Source of the DNA: Ptiloglossa arizonensis
Lineage: Eukaryota > Arthropoda > Insecta > Hymenoptera > Colletidae
Direction of reading: 5' to 3'
DNA length: 64,000 bases
NCBI RefSeq assembly: GCF_051014685.1
Contig: NW_027478418.1
Span: forward strand, 1,426,001 to 1,490,000
Both the position numbers and the translations under genes were made by a program. Under the pieces are notes generated by a model, which worked only from the letters and a program-made list of their open reading frames with translations, had not been told where the DNA came from and searched no databases. The stretch's first letter is position 1, and the number at the start of each line of letters is the position of its first letter. This document shows positions 24,031 to 37,200 of the stretch, piece by piece.

Positions 24031-25900
24031 TACTTTTCCCCTAGGCCATAGTAGTTATTGGTTTCGAGTATCAGACTTGCGAAAATTTTGATGGTTGCTC
24101 AAGCGTTCCTTAACTTCAAACTCCCATATCTCGCGAACGGATTGACGAACTCGAGAAATTCCAGTTGCATCTGAAAGTAGAATCACGCCCGATTTCAATG
24201 GTGTGTGTACTTTTCCCCTAGGCCATAGCAGTTATTGGTTTCGAGTATCAGACTTGCGAAAATTTTGATGGTTTCTCAACCATTCCTTAACTTCAAACTC
24301 CCATATCTCGCGAACGGATTGACGAACTCGAGAAATTCCTGTTGAATCTGAAAGTAGAAACTCGCCCGATTACAATGGTGTGTGTACTTTTCCCCTAGGC
24401 AATACTAGTTATTGGTTTCGGGTATCAGACTTGCGAAAATATTGATGGTTGCTCAAGCGTTCCTTAACTTCAAACTCCCATATTTCGCGAACGGATTGAC
24501 GAACTCGAGAAATTCCTGTTGCATCTGAAAGGAGAAACTCGCCCGATTACAATGGTGTGTGTACTTTTCCCCTAGGCCATAGTAGTTATTGGTTTCGAGT
24601 ATCAGACTTGCGAAAATTTTGATGGTTGCTCAAGCGTTCCTTAACTTCAAACTCCCATATCTCGCGAACGGATTCACGAACTCGAGAAATTCCTGTTGCA
24701 TCTGAAAGTAGAAACTCGCCCGATTACAATGGTGTGTGCACTTTTCCCCTAGACCTTTGTAGTTATTGGTTTCGAGTATCAGACTTGCGAAAAATTTGAT
24801 GGTTGCTCAAGCGTTCCGTAGCTTCAAACTCCCATATCTCGCGAACGGATTGACGAACTCGAGAAATTCCTGTTGCATCGGAAAGTAGAAACTCGCCGGA
24901 TTACAATGGTGTGTGTACTTTTCCCCTAGGCCATACCAGTTATTGGTTTCGAGTATCAAATCAGCGAAAATTTTGATGGTTGCTCAAGCGTTCCTTAACT
25001 TCAAACTCCCATATCTCGCGAACGGATTGACGAACTCGAGAAATTCCTGTTGAATATGAAAGTAGAAACTCGCCCGATTACAATGGTGTGTGTACTTTTC
25101 CCCTAGGCCATACTAGTTATTGGTTTCGGGTATCAGACTTGCGAAAATATTGATGGTTGCTCAAGCGTTCCTTAACTTCAAACTCCCATATTTCGCGAAC
25201 GGATTGACGAACTCGAGAAATTCCTGTTGCATCTGAAAGGAGAAACTCGCCCGATTACAATGGTGTGTGTACTTTTCCCCTAGGCCATAGTAGTTATTGG
25301 TTTCGAGTATCAGACTTGCGAAAATTTTGATGGTTGCTCAAGCGTTCCTTAACTTCAAACTCCCATATCTCGCGAACGGATTGACGAACTCGAGAAATTC
25401 CAGTTGCATCTGAAAGTAGAATCACGCCCGATTTCAATGGTGTGTGTACTTTTCCCCTAGGCCATAGCAGTTATTGGTTTCGAGTATCAGACTTGCGAAA
25501 ATTTTGATGGTTTCTCAACCATTCCTTAACTTCAAACTCCCATATCTCGCGAACGGATTGACGAACTCGAGAAATTCCTGTTGAATCTGAAAGTAGAAAC
25601 TCGCCCGATTACAATGGTGTGTGTACTTTTCCCCTAGGCCATACTAGTTATTGGTTTCGGGTATCAGACTTGCGAAAATATTGATGGTTGCTCAAGCGTT
25701 CCTTAACTTCAAACTCCCATATTTCGCGAACGGATTGACGAACTCGAGAAATTCCTGTTGCATCTGAAAGGAGAAACTCGCCCGATTACAATGGTATGTG
25801 TACTTTTCCCCTAGGCCATAGTAGTTATTGGTTTCGAGTATCAGACTTGCGAAAATTTTGATGGTTGCTCAAGCGTTCCTTAACTTCAAACTCCCATATC
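23370..25900. repeat. Seven-monomer tandem duplication (1,239 bp)
   Basis: The ggattcacg monomer at 23431 pairs with 24670, exactly seven monomers. The following series repeats in order: an acctttgtagttatt spacer, gttccgtagcttc, ccataccag, ttgaatatgaaag, gcgaaaatattgatgg with atttcgcgaacgg, and the gtagaatcacgcccg monomer. The copies are about 23,370-24,610 and 24,610-25,900. The right copy was then drawn into the 11-monomer duplication described next. Confidence 0.8.
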
Positions 25901-28378
25901 TCGCGAACGGATTGACGAACTCGAGAAATTCCTGTTGCATCTGAAAGTAGAAACTCGCCGGATTACAACGGTGTGTGTACTTTTCCCCTAGGCCATTCCA
26001 ATTATTGGTTTCGAGTACCAAATCAGCGAAAATTTTGATGGTTTCTCAACCATTCCTTAACTTCAGACTCCCATATCTCGCGAACGGATTGACGAACTCG
26101 AGAAATTCCTGTCGAAGCTGAAAGTAGAAACTCGTCCGATTACAATGGTGTGTGTACTTTTCCCCTAGGCCATAGTAGTTATTGTTTTCGGGTATCAGAC
26201 TTGCGAAAATTTTGATGGTTGCACAAGCGTTCCTTAACTTCAAACTCCCATATCTCGCGAACGGATTGACGAACTCGAGAAATTCCTGTTGCATCTGAAA
26301 GTAGAAAAACACCCGATAACAATGGTGTGTGTACTATTCCCCTAGGCCATAGTAGTTATTGGTTTCGAGTATCAGACTTGCGAAAATTTTGATGGTTGCT
26401 CAAGCGTTCCTTAACTTCAAACTCCCATATTTCGCGAACGGATTGACGAACTCGAGAAATTCCTGTTGCATCTGAAAGGAGAAACTCGCCCGATTACAAT
26501 GGTGTGTGTACTTTTCCCCTAGGCCATAGTAGTTATTGGTTTCGAGTATCAGACTTGCGAAAATTTTGATGGTTGCTCAAGCGTTCCTTAACTTCAAACT
26601 CCCATATCTCGCGAACGGATTCACGAACTCGAGAAATTCCTGTTGCATCTGAAAGTAGAAACTCGCCCGATTACAATGGTGTGTGCACTTTTCCCCTAGA
26701 CCTTTGTAGTTATTGGTTTCGAGTATCAGACTTGCGAAAAATTTGATGGTTGCTCAAGCGTTCCGTAGCTTCAAACTCCCATATCTCGCGAACGGATTGA
26801 CGAACTCGAGAAATTCCTGTTGCATCGGAAAGTAGAAACTCGCCGGATTACAATGGTGTGTGTACTTTTCCCCTAGGCCATACCAGTTATTGGTTTCGAG
26901 TATCAAATCAGCGAAAATTTTGATGGTTGCTCAAGCGTTCCTTAACTTCAAACTCCCATATCTCGCGAACGGATTGACGAACTCGAGAAATTCCTGTTGA
27001 ATATGAAAGTAGAAACTCGCCCGATTACAATGGTGTGTGTACTTTTCCCCTAGGCCATACTAGTTATTGGTTTCGGGTATCAGACTTGCGAAAATATTGA
27101 TGGTTGCTCAAGCGTTCCTTAACTTCAAACTCCCATATTTCGCGAACGGATTGACGAACTCGAGAAATTCCTGTTGCATCTGAAAGGAGAAACTCGCCCG
27201 ATTACAATGGTGTGTGTACTTTTCCCCTAGGCCATAGTAGTTATTGGTTTCGAGTATCAGACTTGCGAAAATTTTGATGGTTGCTCAAGCGTTCCTTAAC
27301 TTCAAACTCCCATATCTCGCGAACGGATTGACGAACTCGAGAAATTCCAGTTGCATCTGAAAGTAGAATCACGCCCGATTTCAATGGTGTGTGTACTTTT
27401 CCCCTAGGCCATAGCAGTTATTGGTTTCGAGTATCAGACTTGCGAAAATTTTGATGGTTTCTCAACCATTCCTTAACTTCAAACTCCCATATCTCGCGAA
27501 CGGATTGACGAACTCGAGAAATTCCTGTTGAATCTGAAAGTAGAAACTCGCCCGATTACAATGGTGTGTGTACTTTTCCCCTAGGCCATACTAGTTATTG
27601 GTTTCGGGTATCAGACTTGCGAAAATATTGATGGTTGCTCAAGCGTTCCTTAACTTCAAACTCCCATATTTCGCGAACGGATTGACGAACTCGAGAAATT
27701 CCTGTTGCATCTGAAAGGAGAAACTCGCCCGATTACAATGGTATGTGTACTTTTCCCCTAGGCCATAGTAGTTATTGGTTTCGAGTATCAGACTTGCGAA
27801 AATTTTGATGGTTGCTCAAGCGTTCCTTAACTTCAAACTCCCATATCTCGCGAACGGATTGACGAACTCGAGAAATTCCTGTTGCATCTGAAAGTAGAAA
27901 CTCGCCGGATTACAACGGTGTGTGTACTTTTCCCCTAGGCCATTCCAATTATTGGTTTCGAGTACCAAATCAGCGAAAATTTTGATGGTTTCTCAACCAT
28001 TCCTTAACTTCAGACTCCCATATCTCGCGAACGGATTGACGAACTCGAGAAATTCCTGTCGAAGCTGAAAGTAGAAACTCGTCCGATTACAATGGTGTGT
28101 GTACTTTTCCCCTAGGCCATAGTAGTTATTGTTTTCGGGTATCAGACTTGCGAAAATTTTGATGGTTGCACAAGCGTTCCTTAACTTCAAACTCCCATAT
28201 CTCGCGAACGGATTGACGAACTCGAGAAATTCCTGTTGCATCTGAAAGTAGAAAAACACCCGATAACAATGGTGTGTGTACTATTCCCCTAGGCCATAGT
28301 AGTTATTGGTTTCGAGTATCAGACTTGCGAAAATTTTGATGGTTGCTCAAGCGTTCCTTAACTTCAAACTCCCATATC
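24442..28378. repeat. Eleven-monomer tandem duplication (1,947 bp)
   Basis: Copy one is about 24,442-26,388 and copy two about 26,389-28,378. The offset is exactly 1,947 bp, eleven monomers with no indel. The copies look identical in the stretches I compared, including private changes such as gtaccaaatcagcg, cttcagactcc, gcacaagcg, gtagaaaaacaccc and actattcccc. Copy one starts after an aaaatattg/aaaattttg difference at 24441 and 26388; the match ends near 28,378 at atttcgcgaac against atctcgcgaag. Both breakpoints are in register with the monomer. Identity implies a recent event. Confidence 0.88.
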
Positions 28379-29590
28379 TCGCGAAGGGATTCACGAACTC
28401 GAGAAATTCCAGTTGCATCTGAAAGTAGAATCTCGCCCGATTTCAATGGTGTGTGTACTTTTCCCCTAGGCCATTGCAGTTATTGGTTTCGAGTATCAGA
28501 CTTGCGAAAATTTTGATGGTTGCTCAAGCGTTCCTTAACTTCAAACTCCCATATCTCGCGAACGGATTCACGAACTCGAGAAATTCCTGTTGCATCTGAA
28601 AGTAGAAACTCGCCCGATTACAATGGTGTGTGCACTTTTCCCCTAGACCTTAGTAGTTATTGGTTTCAAGTTTCAAATAAGCGAAAATTTTGATGGTTTC
28701 TCAACCAGTCCTTAACTTCAAACTCCCATATCTCGCGAACGGATTGACGAACTCGAGAAATTCCTGTCGAAGCTGAAAGTAGAAACTCGCCCGATTACAA
28801 TGGTGTGTGTACTTTTCCCCTAGGCCATAGTAGTTATTGGTTTCGAGTATCAGACTTGCGAAAATTTTGATGGTTGCTCAAGCGTTCCTTAACTTCAAAC
28901 TCCCATATCTCGCGAACGGATTGACGAACTCGAGAAATTCCTGTTGCATCTGAAAGGAGAAACTCCCCCGATTACAATGGTGTGTGTACTTTTCCCCTAG
29001 GCTATAGTAGTTATTGGTTTCGAGTATCAGACTTGCGAAAATTTTGATGGTTGCTCAAGCGTTCCTTAACTTCAAACTCCCATATCTCGCGAACGGATTG
29101 ACGAACTCGAGAAATTCCAGATGCATCTGAAAGTAGAATCTCGCCCGATTTCAATGGTGTGTGTACTTTTCCCCTAGGCCATAGCAGTCATTGGTTTCGA
29201 GTATCAGACTTGCGAAAATTTTGAGGGTTTCTCAACCATTCCTTAACTTCAAACTCCCATATCTCGCGAACGGATTGACGAACTCGAGAAATTCCTGTTG
29301 AATCTGAAATTAGAAACTCGCCCGATTACAATGGTGTGTGTACTTTTCCCCTAGGCCATAGTAGTTATTGGTTTCAAGTTTCAAATAAGCGAAAATTTTG
29401 ATGGTTTCTCAACCAGTCCTTAACTTCAAACTCCCATATCTCGCGAACGGATTGACGAACTCGAGAAATTCCTGTCGAAGCTGAAAGTAGAAACTCGCCC
29501 GATTACAATGGTGTGTGTACTTTTCCCCTAGGCCATAGTAGTTATTGGTTTCGGTATCAGACTTGCGAAAATTTTAATGGTTGCTCAAGC
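28379..29590. repeat. Mixed monomers with a four-monomer spacing (708 bp)
   Basis: The rare variant gtttcaagtttcaaataagcg, here split for length as gtttcaagttt and caaataagcg, occurs at 28663 and 29371, exactly four monomers apart. Both copies are followed by ctcaaccagtcc and a cctgtcgaagctg monomer. The monomers between include ggagaaactcccccg and ccagatgcatctg variants. One base is missing in ggtttcggtatcag near 29,553. Confidence 0.75.
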
Positions 29591-31250
29591 GTTCCTTAAC
29601 TCCAAACTCCCATACCTCGCGAACGGATTGACGAACTCGAGAAATTCCTGTTGCATCTGAAAGTAGAAACTCGCCCGATTACAATGGTGTGTGTACTTTT
29701 CCCCTAGGCCATAGTAGTTATTGGTTTCAAGTATCAAATCAGCGAAAATTTTGATGGTTTCGCAACCATTCCTTAACTTCAAACTCCCATATCTCGCGAA
29801 CGGATTGACGAACTCGAGAAATTCCTGTCGAAGCTGAAAGTTGAAACTCGTCCGATTTCAATGGTGTGTGTACTTTTCCCCTAGGCCATAGTAGTTATTG
29901 GTTTCGGGTATCAGACTTGCGAAAATTTTGATGGTTGCTCAAGCGTTCCTTAACTTCAAACTCCCATATCTCGGGAACGGATTCACGAACTCGAGAAATT
30001 CCTGTTGCATCTGAAAGTAGAAACTCGCCCGATTACAATGGTGTGTGCACTTTTCCCCTAGACCTTAGTAGTTATTGGTTTCGAGTATCAGACTTGCGAA
30101 AATTTTGATGGTTGCTCAAGCGTTCCTTAACTTCAAACTCCCATATCTCGCGAAGGGATTGACGAACTCGAGAAATTCCAGTTGCATCTGAAAGTAGAAT
30201 CTCGCCCGATTTCAATGGTGTGTGTACTTTTCCCCTAGGCCACAGTAGTTACTGGTTTCGGGTATCAGACTTGCGAAAATTTCGATGGTTGCTCAAGCGT
30301 CCCTTAACTTCAAACTCCCATATCTCGCGAACGGATTGACGAACTCGAGAAATTCCTGTTGCATCTGAAAGTAGAAACCCACTCGATAACAATGGTGTGT
30401 GTACTTTTCCCCTAGGCCATAGTAGTTATTGGTTTCGAGTATCAGACTTGCGAAAATTTTGACGGTTGCTCAAGCGTTCCTTAACTCCAAACTCCCATAC
30501 CTCGCGAACGGATTGACGAACTCGAGAAATTCCTGTTGCATCTGAAAGTGGAAACTCGCCCGATTACAATGGTGTGTGTACTTTTCCCCTAGGCCATAGT
30601 AGTTATTGGTTTCAAGTATCAAATCAGCGAAAATTTTGATGGTTTCGCAACCATTCCTTAACTTCAAACTCCCATATCTCGCGAACGGATTGACGAACTC
30701 GAGAAATTCCTGTCGAAGCTGAAAGTTGAAACTCGTCCGATTTCAATGGTGTGTGTACTTTTCCCCTAGGCCATAGTAGTTATTGGTTTCGGGTATCAGA
30801 CTTGCGAAAATTTTGATGGTTGCTCAAGCGTTCCTTAACTTCAAACTCCCATATCTCGGGAACGGATTCACGAACTCGAGAAATTCCTGTTGCATCTGAA
30901 AGTAGAAACTCGCCCGATTACAATGGTGTGTGCACTTTTCCCCTAGACCTTAGTAGTTATTGGTTTCGAGTATCAGACTTGCGAAAATTTTGATGGTTGC
31001 TCAAGCGTTCCTTAACTTCAAACTCCCATATCTCGCGAAGGGATTGACGAACTCGAGAAATTCCAGTTGCATCTGAAAGTAGAATCTCGCCCGATTTCAA
31101 TGGTGTGTGTACTTTTCCCCTAGGCCACAGTAGTTACTGGTTTCGGGTATCAGACTTGCGAAAATTTTGATGGTTGCTCAAGCGTCCCTTAACTTCAAAC
31201 TCCCATATCTCGCGAACGGATTGACGAACTCGAGAAATTCCTGTTGCATC
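29590..31250. repeat. Five-monomer tandem duplication (885 bp)
   Basis: Copies at about 29,590-30,474 and 30,475-31,250 share the order aactccaaactcccatacctcg, then gtttcaagtatcaaatcagc with tttcgcaacc, then cctgtcgaagctgaaagttg, then ctcgggaacggattcac, then gcgaagggattg, then ccacagtagttactgg. The offset is exactly 885 bp. Single differences include gaaagtag/gaaagtgg and aatttcgatgg/aattttgatgg. The second copy ends where gaaaggagaaactcg replaces gaaagtagaaacccac. Confidence 0.82.
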
Positions 31251-34200
31251 TGAAAGGAGAAACTCGCCCGATTACAGTGGTGTGTGTACTTTTCCCCTAG
31301 GCCATAGTAGTTATTGGTTTCGAGTATCAGACTTGCGAAAATTTTGACGGTTGCTCAAGCGTTCCTTAACTTCAAGCTCCCATATCTCGCGAACGGATTC
31401 ACGAACTCGAGAAATTCCTGTTGCATCTGAAAGCAGAGACTCGCCCGATTACAAAGGTATGTGTACTTTTTCCCCAAGCCATAGTAGTTATTGGTTTCGA
31501 GTATCAGACTTGCGAAAATTTTGATGGATTCTCAACCATTCCTTAACTTCAAACACCCATATCTCGCGAATGGTTTGACGAACTCGAGAAATTCCTGTTG
31601 CATCTGAAAGTAGAAACTCGCCCGATTACAACGGTATGTGTATTTTTCCCCTAGGCCATAGTAGTTATTGGTTTCGAGTATCAGACCTGCGAAAATTTTG
31701 ATGGATTCTCAACCATTCCTTAACATCAAACTCCCATACCTCGCGAATGGATTGCCGAACTCGAGAAATTCCTGTTGCATCTGAAAGTAGAAACTCGCCC
31801 GATTACAACGGTATGTGTATTTTTCCCCTAGGCCCTTGTAGTTATTGGTTTCGAGTATCAAATCAGCGAAAATTTTGGTGGTTTCTCAACCATTCCTTAA
31901 CTTCAAACTCCCATATCGCGCGAACGGATTAACGAACTCGAGTAATTCCTATTGCATCTGAAAGCACAAACTCGCCCGATTTCAACGGTATGTGTACTTT
32001 TTCCCTGGGCCATTCCAGTTATTGGTTTCGGGTATCAGACTTGCGAAAATTTTGATGGTTTCTCAACCATTCCTTAATTTCAAACTCCCATATCTCGCGA
32101 ACGGATTGACGAACTCGAGAAATTCCTGTTGCATCTGAAAGCAGAAACTCGCCCGATTACAGCGGTATGTGTATTTTTGCCCTAGGCCATAGTAGTTATT
32201 GGTTTCGAGTATCAGACTTGCGAAAATTTTGATGGTTTCTCAAGCGTTCCTTAATTTCAAACTCCCATACCTCGCTAACGGATTGTCGAACTCGAGAAAT
32301 TCCTGTTGCATCTGAAAGCAGAGACTCGCCCGATTACAAAGGTATGTGTACTTCTCCCCCAAGCCATAGTAGTTATTGGTTTCGAGCATCAGACTTGCGA
32401 AAATTTTGATGGATTCTCAACCATTCCTTAATTTCAAACTCCCATATCTCGCGAATGGATTGACGAACTCGAGAAATTCCTGTTGCATCTGAAAGTAGAA
32501 ACTCGCCCGATTACAACGGTATGTGTATTTCTCCCCTAGGCCATTGTATTTATTGGTTTCGAGTATCAGACATGCGAAAATTTTGATCGTTTCTTAACCA
32601 TCCCTTAACTTCGAACTCCCATATCTCGCGAACGGATTGACGAACTCGAGAAATTCCTGTTGCATCTGAAATTAGAAACTCGCCCGATTACAACTGTATG
32701 TGTATTTTTCCCCTATGCCTTTGTAGTTATTGGTTTCGAGTATCAGAATTGCGAAAATTTTGATGTTTTCTCAACGATTCCTTAACTTCAAACTCCCATA
32801 TCTCGCGAACGGATTGACGAACACGAGAAATTCCTATTGCATCTGAAAGCAGAAACTCGCCCGATTACAATGGTATGTGTATTTTTCCCCTAGGCCTTTG
32901 TAGTTATTGGTTTCGAGTATCAGACTTGCGAAAATTTTGATGGTTTCTCAACCATTCCTTAACTTCGAATTCCCATATCTCGCGAACGGATTGACGAACT
33001 CGAGAAATTCGTGTTGCATCTGAAAGTAGAATCCCGCACGATTACAACGGCATGTGTATTTTTCCCCTAGGCATTTGTAGTTATTGGTTTCGGGAATCAG
33101 ACTTGCGAAAATTTTGATGGTTTCTTAACCATTCCTTAATTTCAAACTCCCATATCTCGCGAACGGATCGACGAACTCGAGGAATTCGTGTTGCATCTGA
33201 AAGTAGAAACTCGCCCGATTACAGCGGTACGTTATTTTTTCCCCTAAGCCTTTGTAGTTATTGGTTTCGAGTATCAGACATGCGAAAATTTTGATGGTTT
33301 CTTAACCATCCCTTAACTTCGAACTCCCATATCTCGCGAACGGATTGACGAACTCGAGAAATTCCTGTTGCATCTGAAATTAGAGACTCGCCCGATTACA
33401 ACTGTATGTGTATTTTTCCCCTATGCCTTTGTAGTTATTGGTTTCGAGTATCAGAATTGCGAAAATTTTGATGGTTTCTCAACCATTCCTTAACTTCAAA
33501 CTCCCATATCTCGCGAACGGATTGACGAACACGAGAAATTCCTATTGCATCTTTAAGCAGAAACTCGCCCGATTTCAACGGAATGTGTACTTTTCCCCTA
33601 GGCAATTCCAGTTATTGGTTTCGGGTATCAGACTTGCGAAAATTTTGATGGTTTCTTAACAATTCCTTATCTTCAACTTCCCATATTTCGCGAACGAATT
33701 GACGAACTCGAGAAATTCCTGTTGCATCTGAAAGCAGAAACTCGCCCGATTACAATGGTGTGTGTATTTTTCCCCTAGGCCATAGTAGTTATTGGTTTCG
33801 AGTATCAGACTTGCGAAAATTTTGATGGTTTCTCACCCATTCCTTAACTTCGAACTCCCATATCTCGCGAATGGATTGACGAACTCGAGAAATTCCTGTT
33901 GCATCTGAAAGTAGAAACTCGCCCGATTACAACGGTATGTGTATTTCTCCCCTAGGCCATTGTAGTTATTGGTTTCGAGTATCAGACATGCGAAAATTTT
34001 GATGGTTTCTTAACCATCCCTTAACTTCGAACTCCCATATCTCGCGAACGGATTGACGAACTCGAGAAATTCCTGTTGCATCTGAAATTAGAAACTCGCC
34101 CGATTACAACTGTATGTGTATTTTTCCCCTATGCCTTTGTAGTTATTGGTTTCGAGTATCAGAATTGCGAAAATTTTGATGGTTTCTCAACGATTCCTTA

Positions 34201-37200
34201 ACTTCAAACTCCCATATCTCGCGAACGGATTGACGAACACGAGAAATTCCTATTGCATCTGAAAGCAGAAACTCGCCCGATGACAATGGTATGTGTATTT
34301 TTCCCCTAGGCCTTTGTAGTTATTGGTTTCGAGTATCAGACTTGCGAAAATTTTGATGGTTTCTCAACCATTCCTTAACTTCGAATTCCCATATCTCGCG
34401 AACGGATTGACGAACTCGAGAAATTCGTGTTGCATCTGAAAGTAGAAACTCGCCCGATTACAATGGTGTGTGTACATTTCCTGTAGGCCATTCCAGTTAT
34501 TGGTTTCGAGTATCAGACCAGCGAAAATTTTGATGGTTTCTCAACCATTCCTTAACTTCAAACTCCCATATCTCGCGAACAGATTGACGAATTCGAGAAA
34601 TTGCTGTTGCATCTGAAAGTAGAAACTCGCCCGATTACAATGGTGTGTGTACTTTTCCCCTAGGCCATAGTAGTTATTGGTTTCAAGTATCAAATCAGCG
34701 AAAATTTTGATGGTTTCGCAACCATTCCTTAACTTCAAACTCCCATATCTCGCGAACGGATTGACGAACTCGAGAAATTCCTGTCGAAGCTGAAAGTTGA
34801 AACTCGTCCGATTTCAATGGTGTGTGTACTTTTCCCCTAGGCCATAGTAGTTATTGGTTTCGGGTATCAGACTTGCGAAAATTTTGATGGTTGCTCAAGC
34901 GTTCCTTAACTTCAAACTCCCATATCTCGGGAACGGATTCACGAACTCGAGAAATTCCTGTTGCATCTGAAAGTAGAAACTCGCCCGATTACAATGGTGT
35001 GTGCACTTTTCCCCTAGACCTTAGTAGTTATTGGTTTCGAGTATCAGACTTGCGAAAATTTTGATGGTTGCTCAAGCGTTCCTTAACTTCAAACTCCCAT
35101 ATCTCGCGAAGGGATTGACGAACTCGAGAAATTCCAGTTGCATCTGAAAGTAGAATCTCGCCCGATTTCAATGGTGTGTGTACTTTTCCCCTAGGCCACA
35201 GTAGTTACTGGTTTCGGGTATCAGACTTGCGAAAATTTTGATGGTTGCTCAAGCGTCCCTTAACTTCAAACTCCCATATCTCGCGAACGGATTGACGAAC
35301 TCGAGAAATTCCTGTTGCATCTGAAAGTAGAAACCCACTCGATAACAATGGTGTGTGTACTTTTCCCCTAGGCCATACTAGTTATTGGTTTCGAGTATCA
35401 GACTTGCGAAAATTTTGATGGTTGCTCAAGCGTTCCTTAACTTCAAACTCCCATATCTCGCGAACGGATTGACGAACTCGAGAAATTCCTGTTGCATCTG
35501 AAAGGAGAAACTCGCCCGATTACAGTGGTGTGTGTACTTTTCCCCTAGGCCATAGTAGTTATTGGTTTCGAGTATCAGACTTGCGAAAATTTTGACGGTT
35601 GCTCAAGCGTTCCTTAACTTCAAGCTCCCATATCTCGCGAACGGATTCACGAACTCGAGAAATTCCTGTTGCATCTGAAAGCAGAGACTCGCCCGATTAC
35701 AAAGGTATGTGTACTTTTTCCCCAAGCCATAGTAGTTATTGGTTTCGAGTATCAGACTTGCGAAAATTTTGATGGATTCTCAACCATTCCTTAACTTCAA
35801 ACACCCATATCTCGCGAATGGTTTGACGAACTCGAGAAATTCCTGTTGCATCTGAAAGTAGAAACTCGCCCGATTACAACGGTATGTGTATTTTTCCCCT
35901 AGGCCATAGTAGTTATTGGTTTCGAGTATCAGACCTGCGAAAATTTTGATGGATTCTCAACCATTCCTTAACATCAAACTCCCATACCTCGCGAATGGAT
36001 TGCCGAACTCGAGAAATTCCTGTTGCATCTGAAAGTAGAAACTCGCCCGATTACAACGGTATGTGTATTTTTCCCCTAGGCCTTTGTAGTTATTGGTTTC
36101 GAGTATCAAATCAGCGAAAATTTTGGTGGTTTCTCAACCATTCCTTAACTTCAAACTCCCATATCGCGCGAACGGATTGACGAACTCGAGTAATTCCTAT
36201 TGCATCTGAAAGCACAAACTCGCCCGATTTCAACGGTATGTGTACTTTTTCCCTGGGCCATTCCAGTTATTGGTTTCGGGTATCAGACTTGCGAAAATTT
36301 TGATGGTTTCTCAACCATTCCTTAATTTCAAACTCCCATATCTCGCGAACGGATTGACGAACTCGAGAAATTCCTGTTGCATCTGAAAGCAGAAACTCGC
36401 CCGATTACAGCGGTATGTGTATTTTTGCCCTAGGCCATAGTAGTTATTGGTTTCGAGTATCAGACTTGCGAAAATTTTGATGGTTTCTCAAGCGTTCCTT
36501 AATTTCAAACTCCCATACCTCGCTAACGGATTGTCGAACTCGAGAAATTCCTGTTGCATCTGAAAGCAGAGACTCGCCCGATTACAAAGGTATGTGTACT
36601 TCTCCCCCAAGCCATAGTAGTTATTGGTTTCGAGCATCAGACTTGCGAAAATTTTGATGGATTCTCAACCATTCCTTAATTTCAAACTCCCATATCTCGC
36701 GAATGGATTGACGAACTCGAGAAATTCCTGTTGCATCTGAAAGTAGAAACTCGCCCGATTACAACGGTATGTGTATTTCTCCCCTAGGCCATTGTATTTA
36801 TTGGTTTCGAGTATCAGACATGCGAAAATTTTGATGGTTTCTTAACCATCCCTTAACTTCGAACTCCCATATCTCGCGAACGGATTGACGAACTCGAGAA
36901 ATTCCTGTTGCATCTGAAATTAGAAACTCGCCCGATTACAACTGTATGTGTATTTTTCCCCTATGCCTTTGTAGTTATTGGTTTCGAGTATCAGAATTGC
37001 GAAAATTTTGATGTTTTCTCAACGATTCCTTAACTTCAAACTCCCATATCTCGCGAACGGATTGACGAACACGAGAAATTCCTATTGCATCTGAAAGCAG
37101 AAACTCGCCCGATTACAATGGTATGTGTATTTTTCCCCTAGGCCTTTGTAGTTATTGGTTTCGAGTATCAGACTTGCGAAAATTTTGATGGTTTCTCAAC

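Noticed and set aside
33230..33250. Apparent indel in the variant gcggtacgttattttttcccc
   Set aside because: Counted base by base it has the same length as the usual ggtatgtgtatttttcccc form, so it is a set of substitutions. It was kept only as a marker for the duplications.
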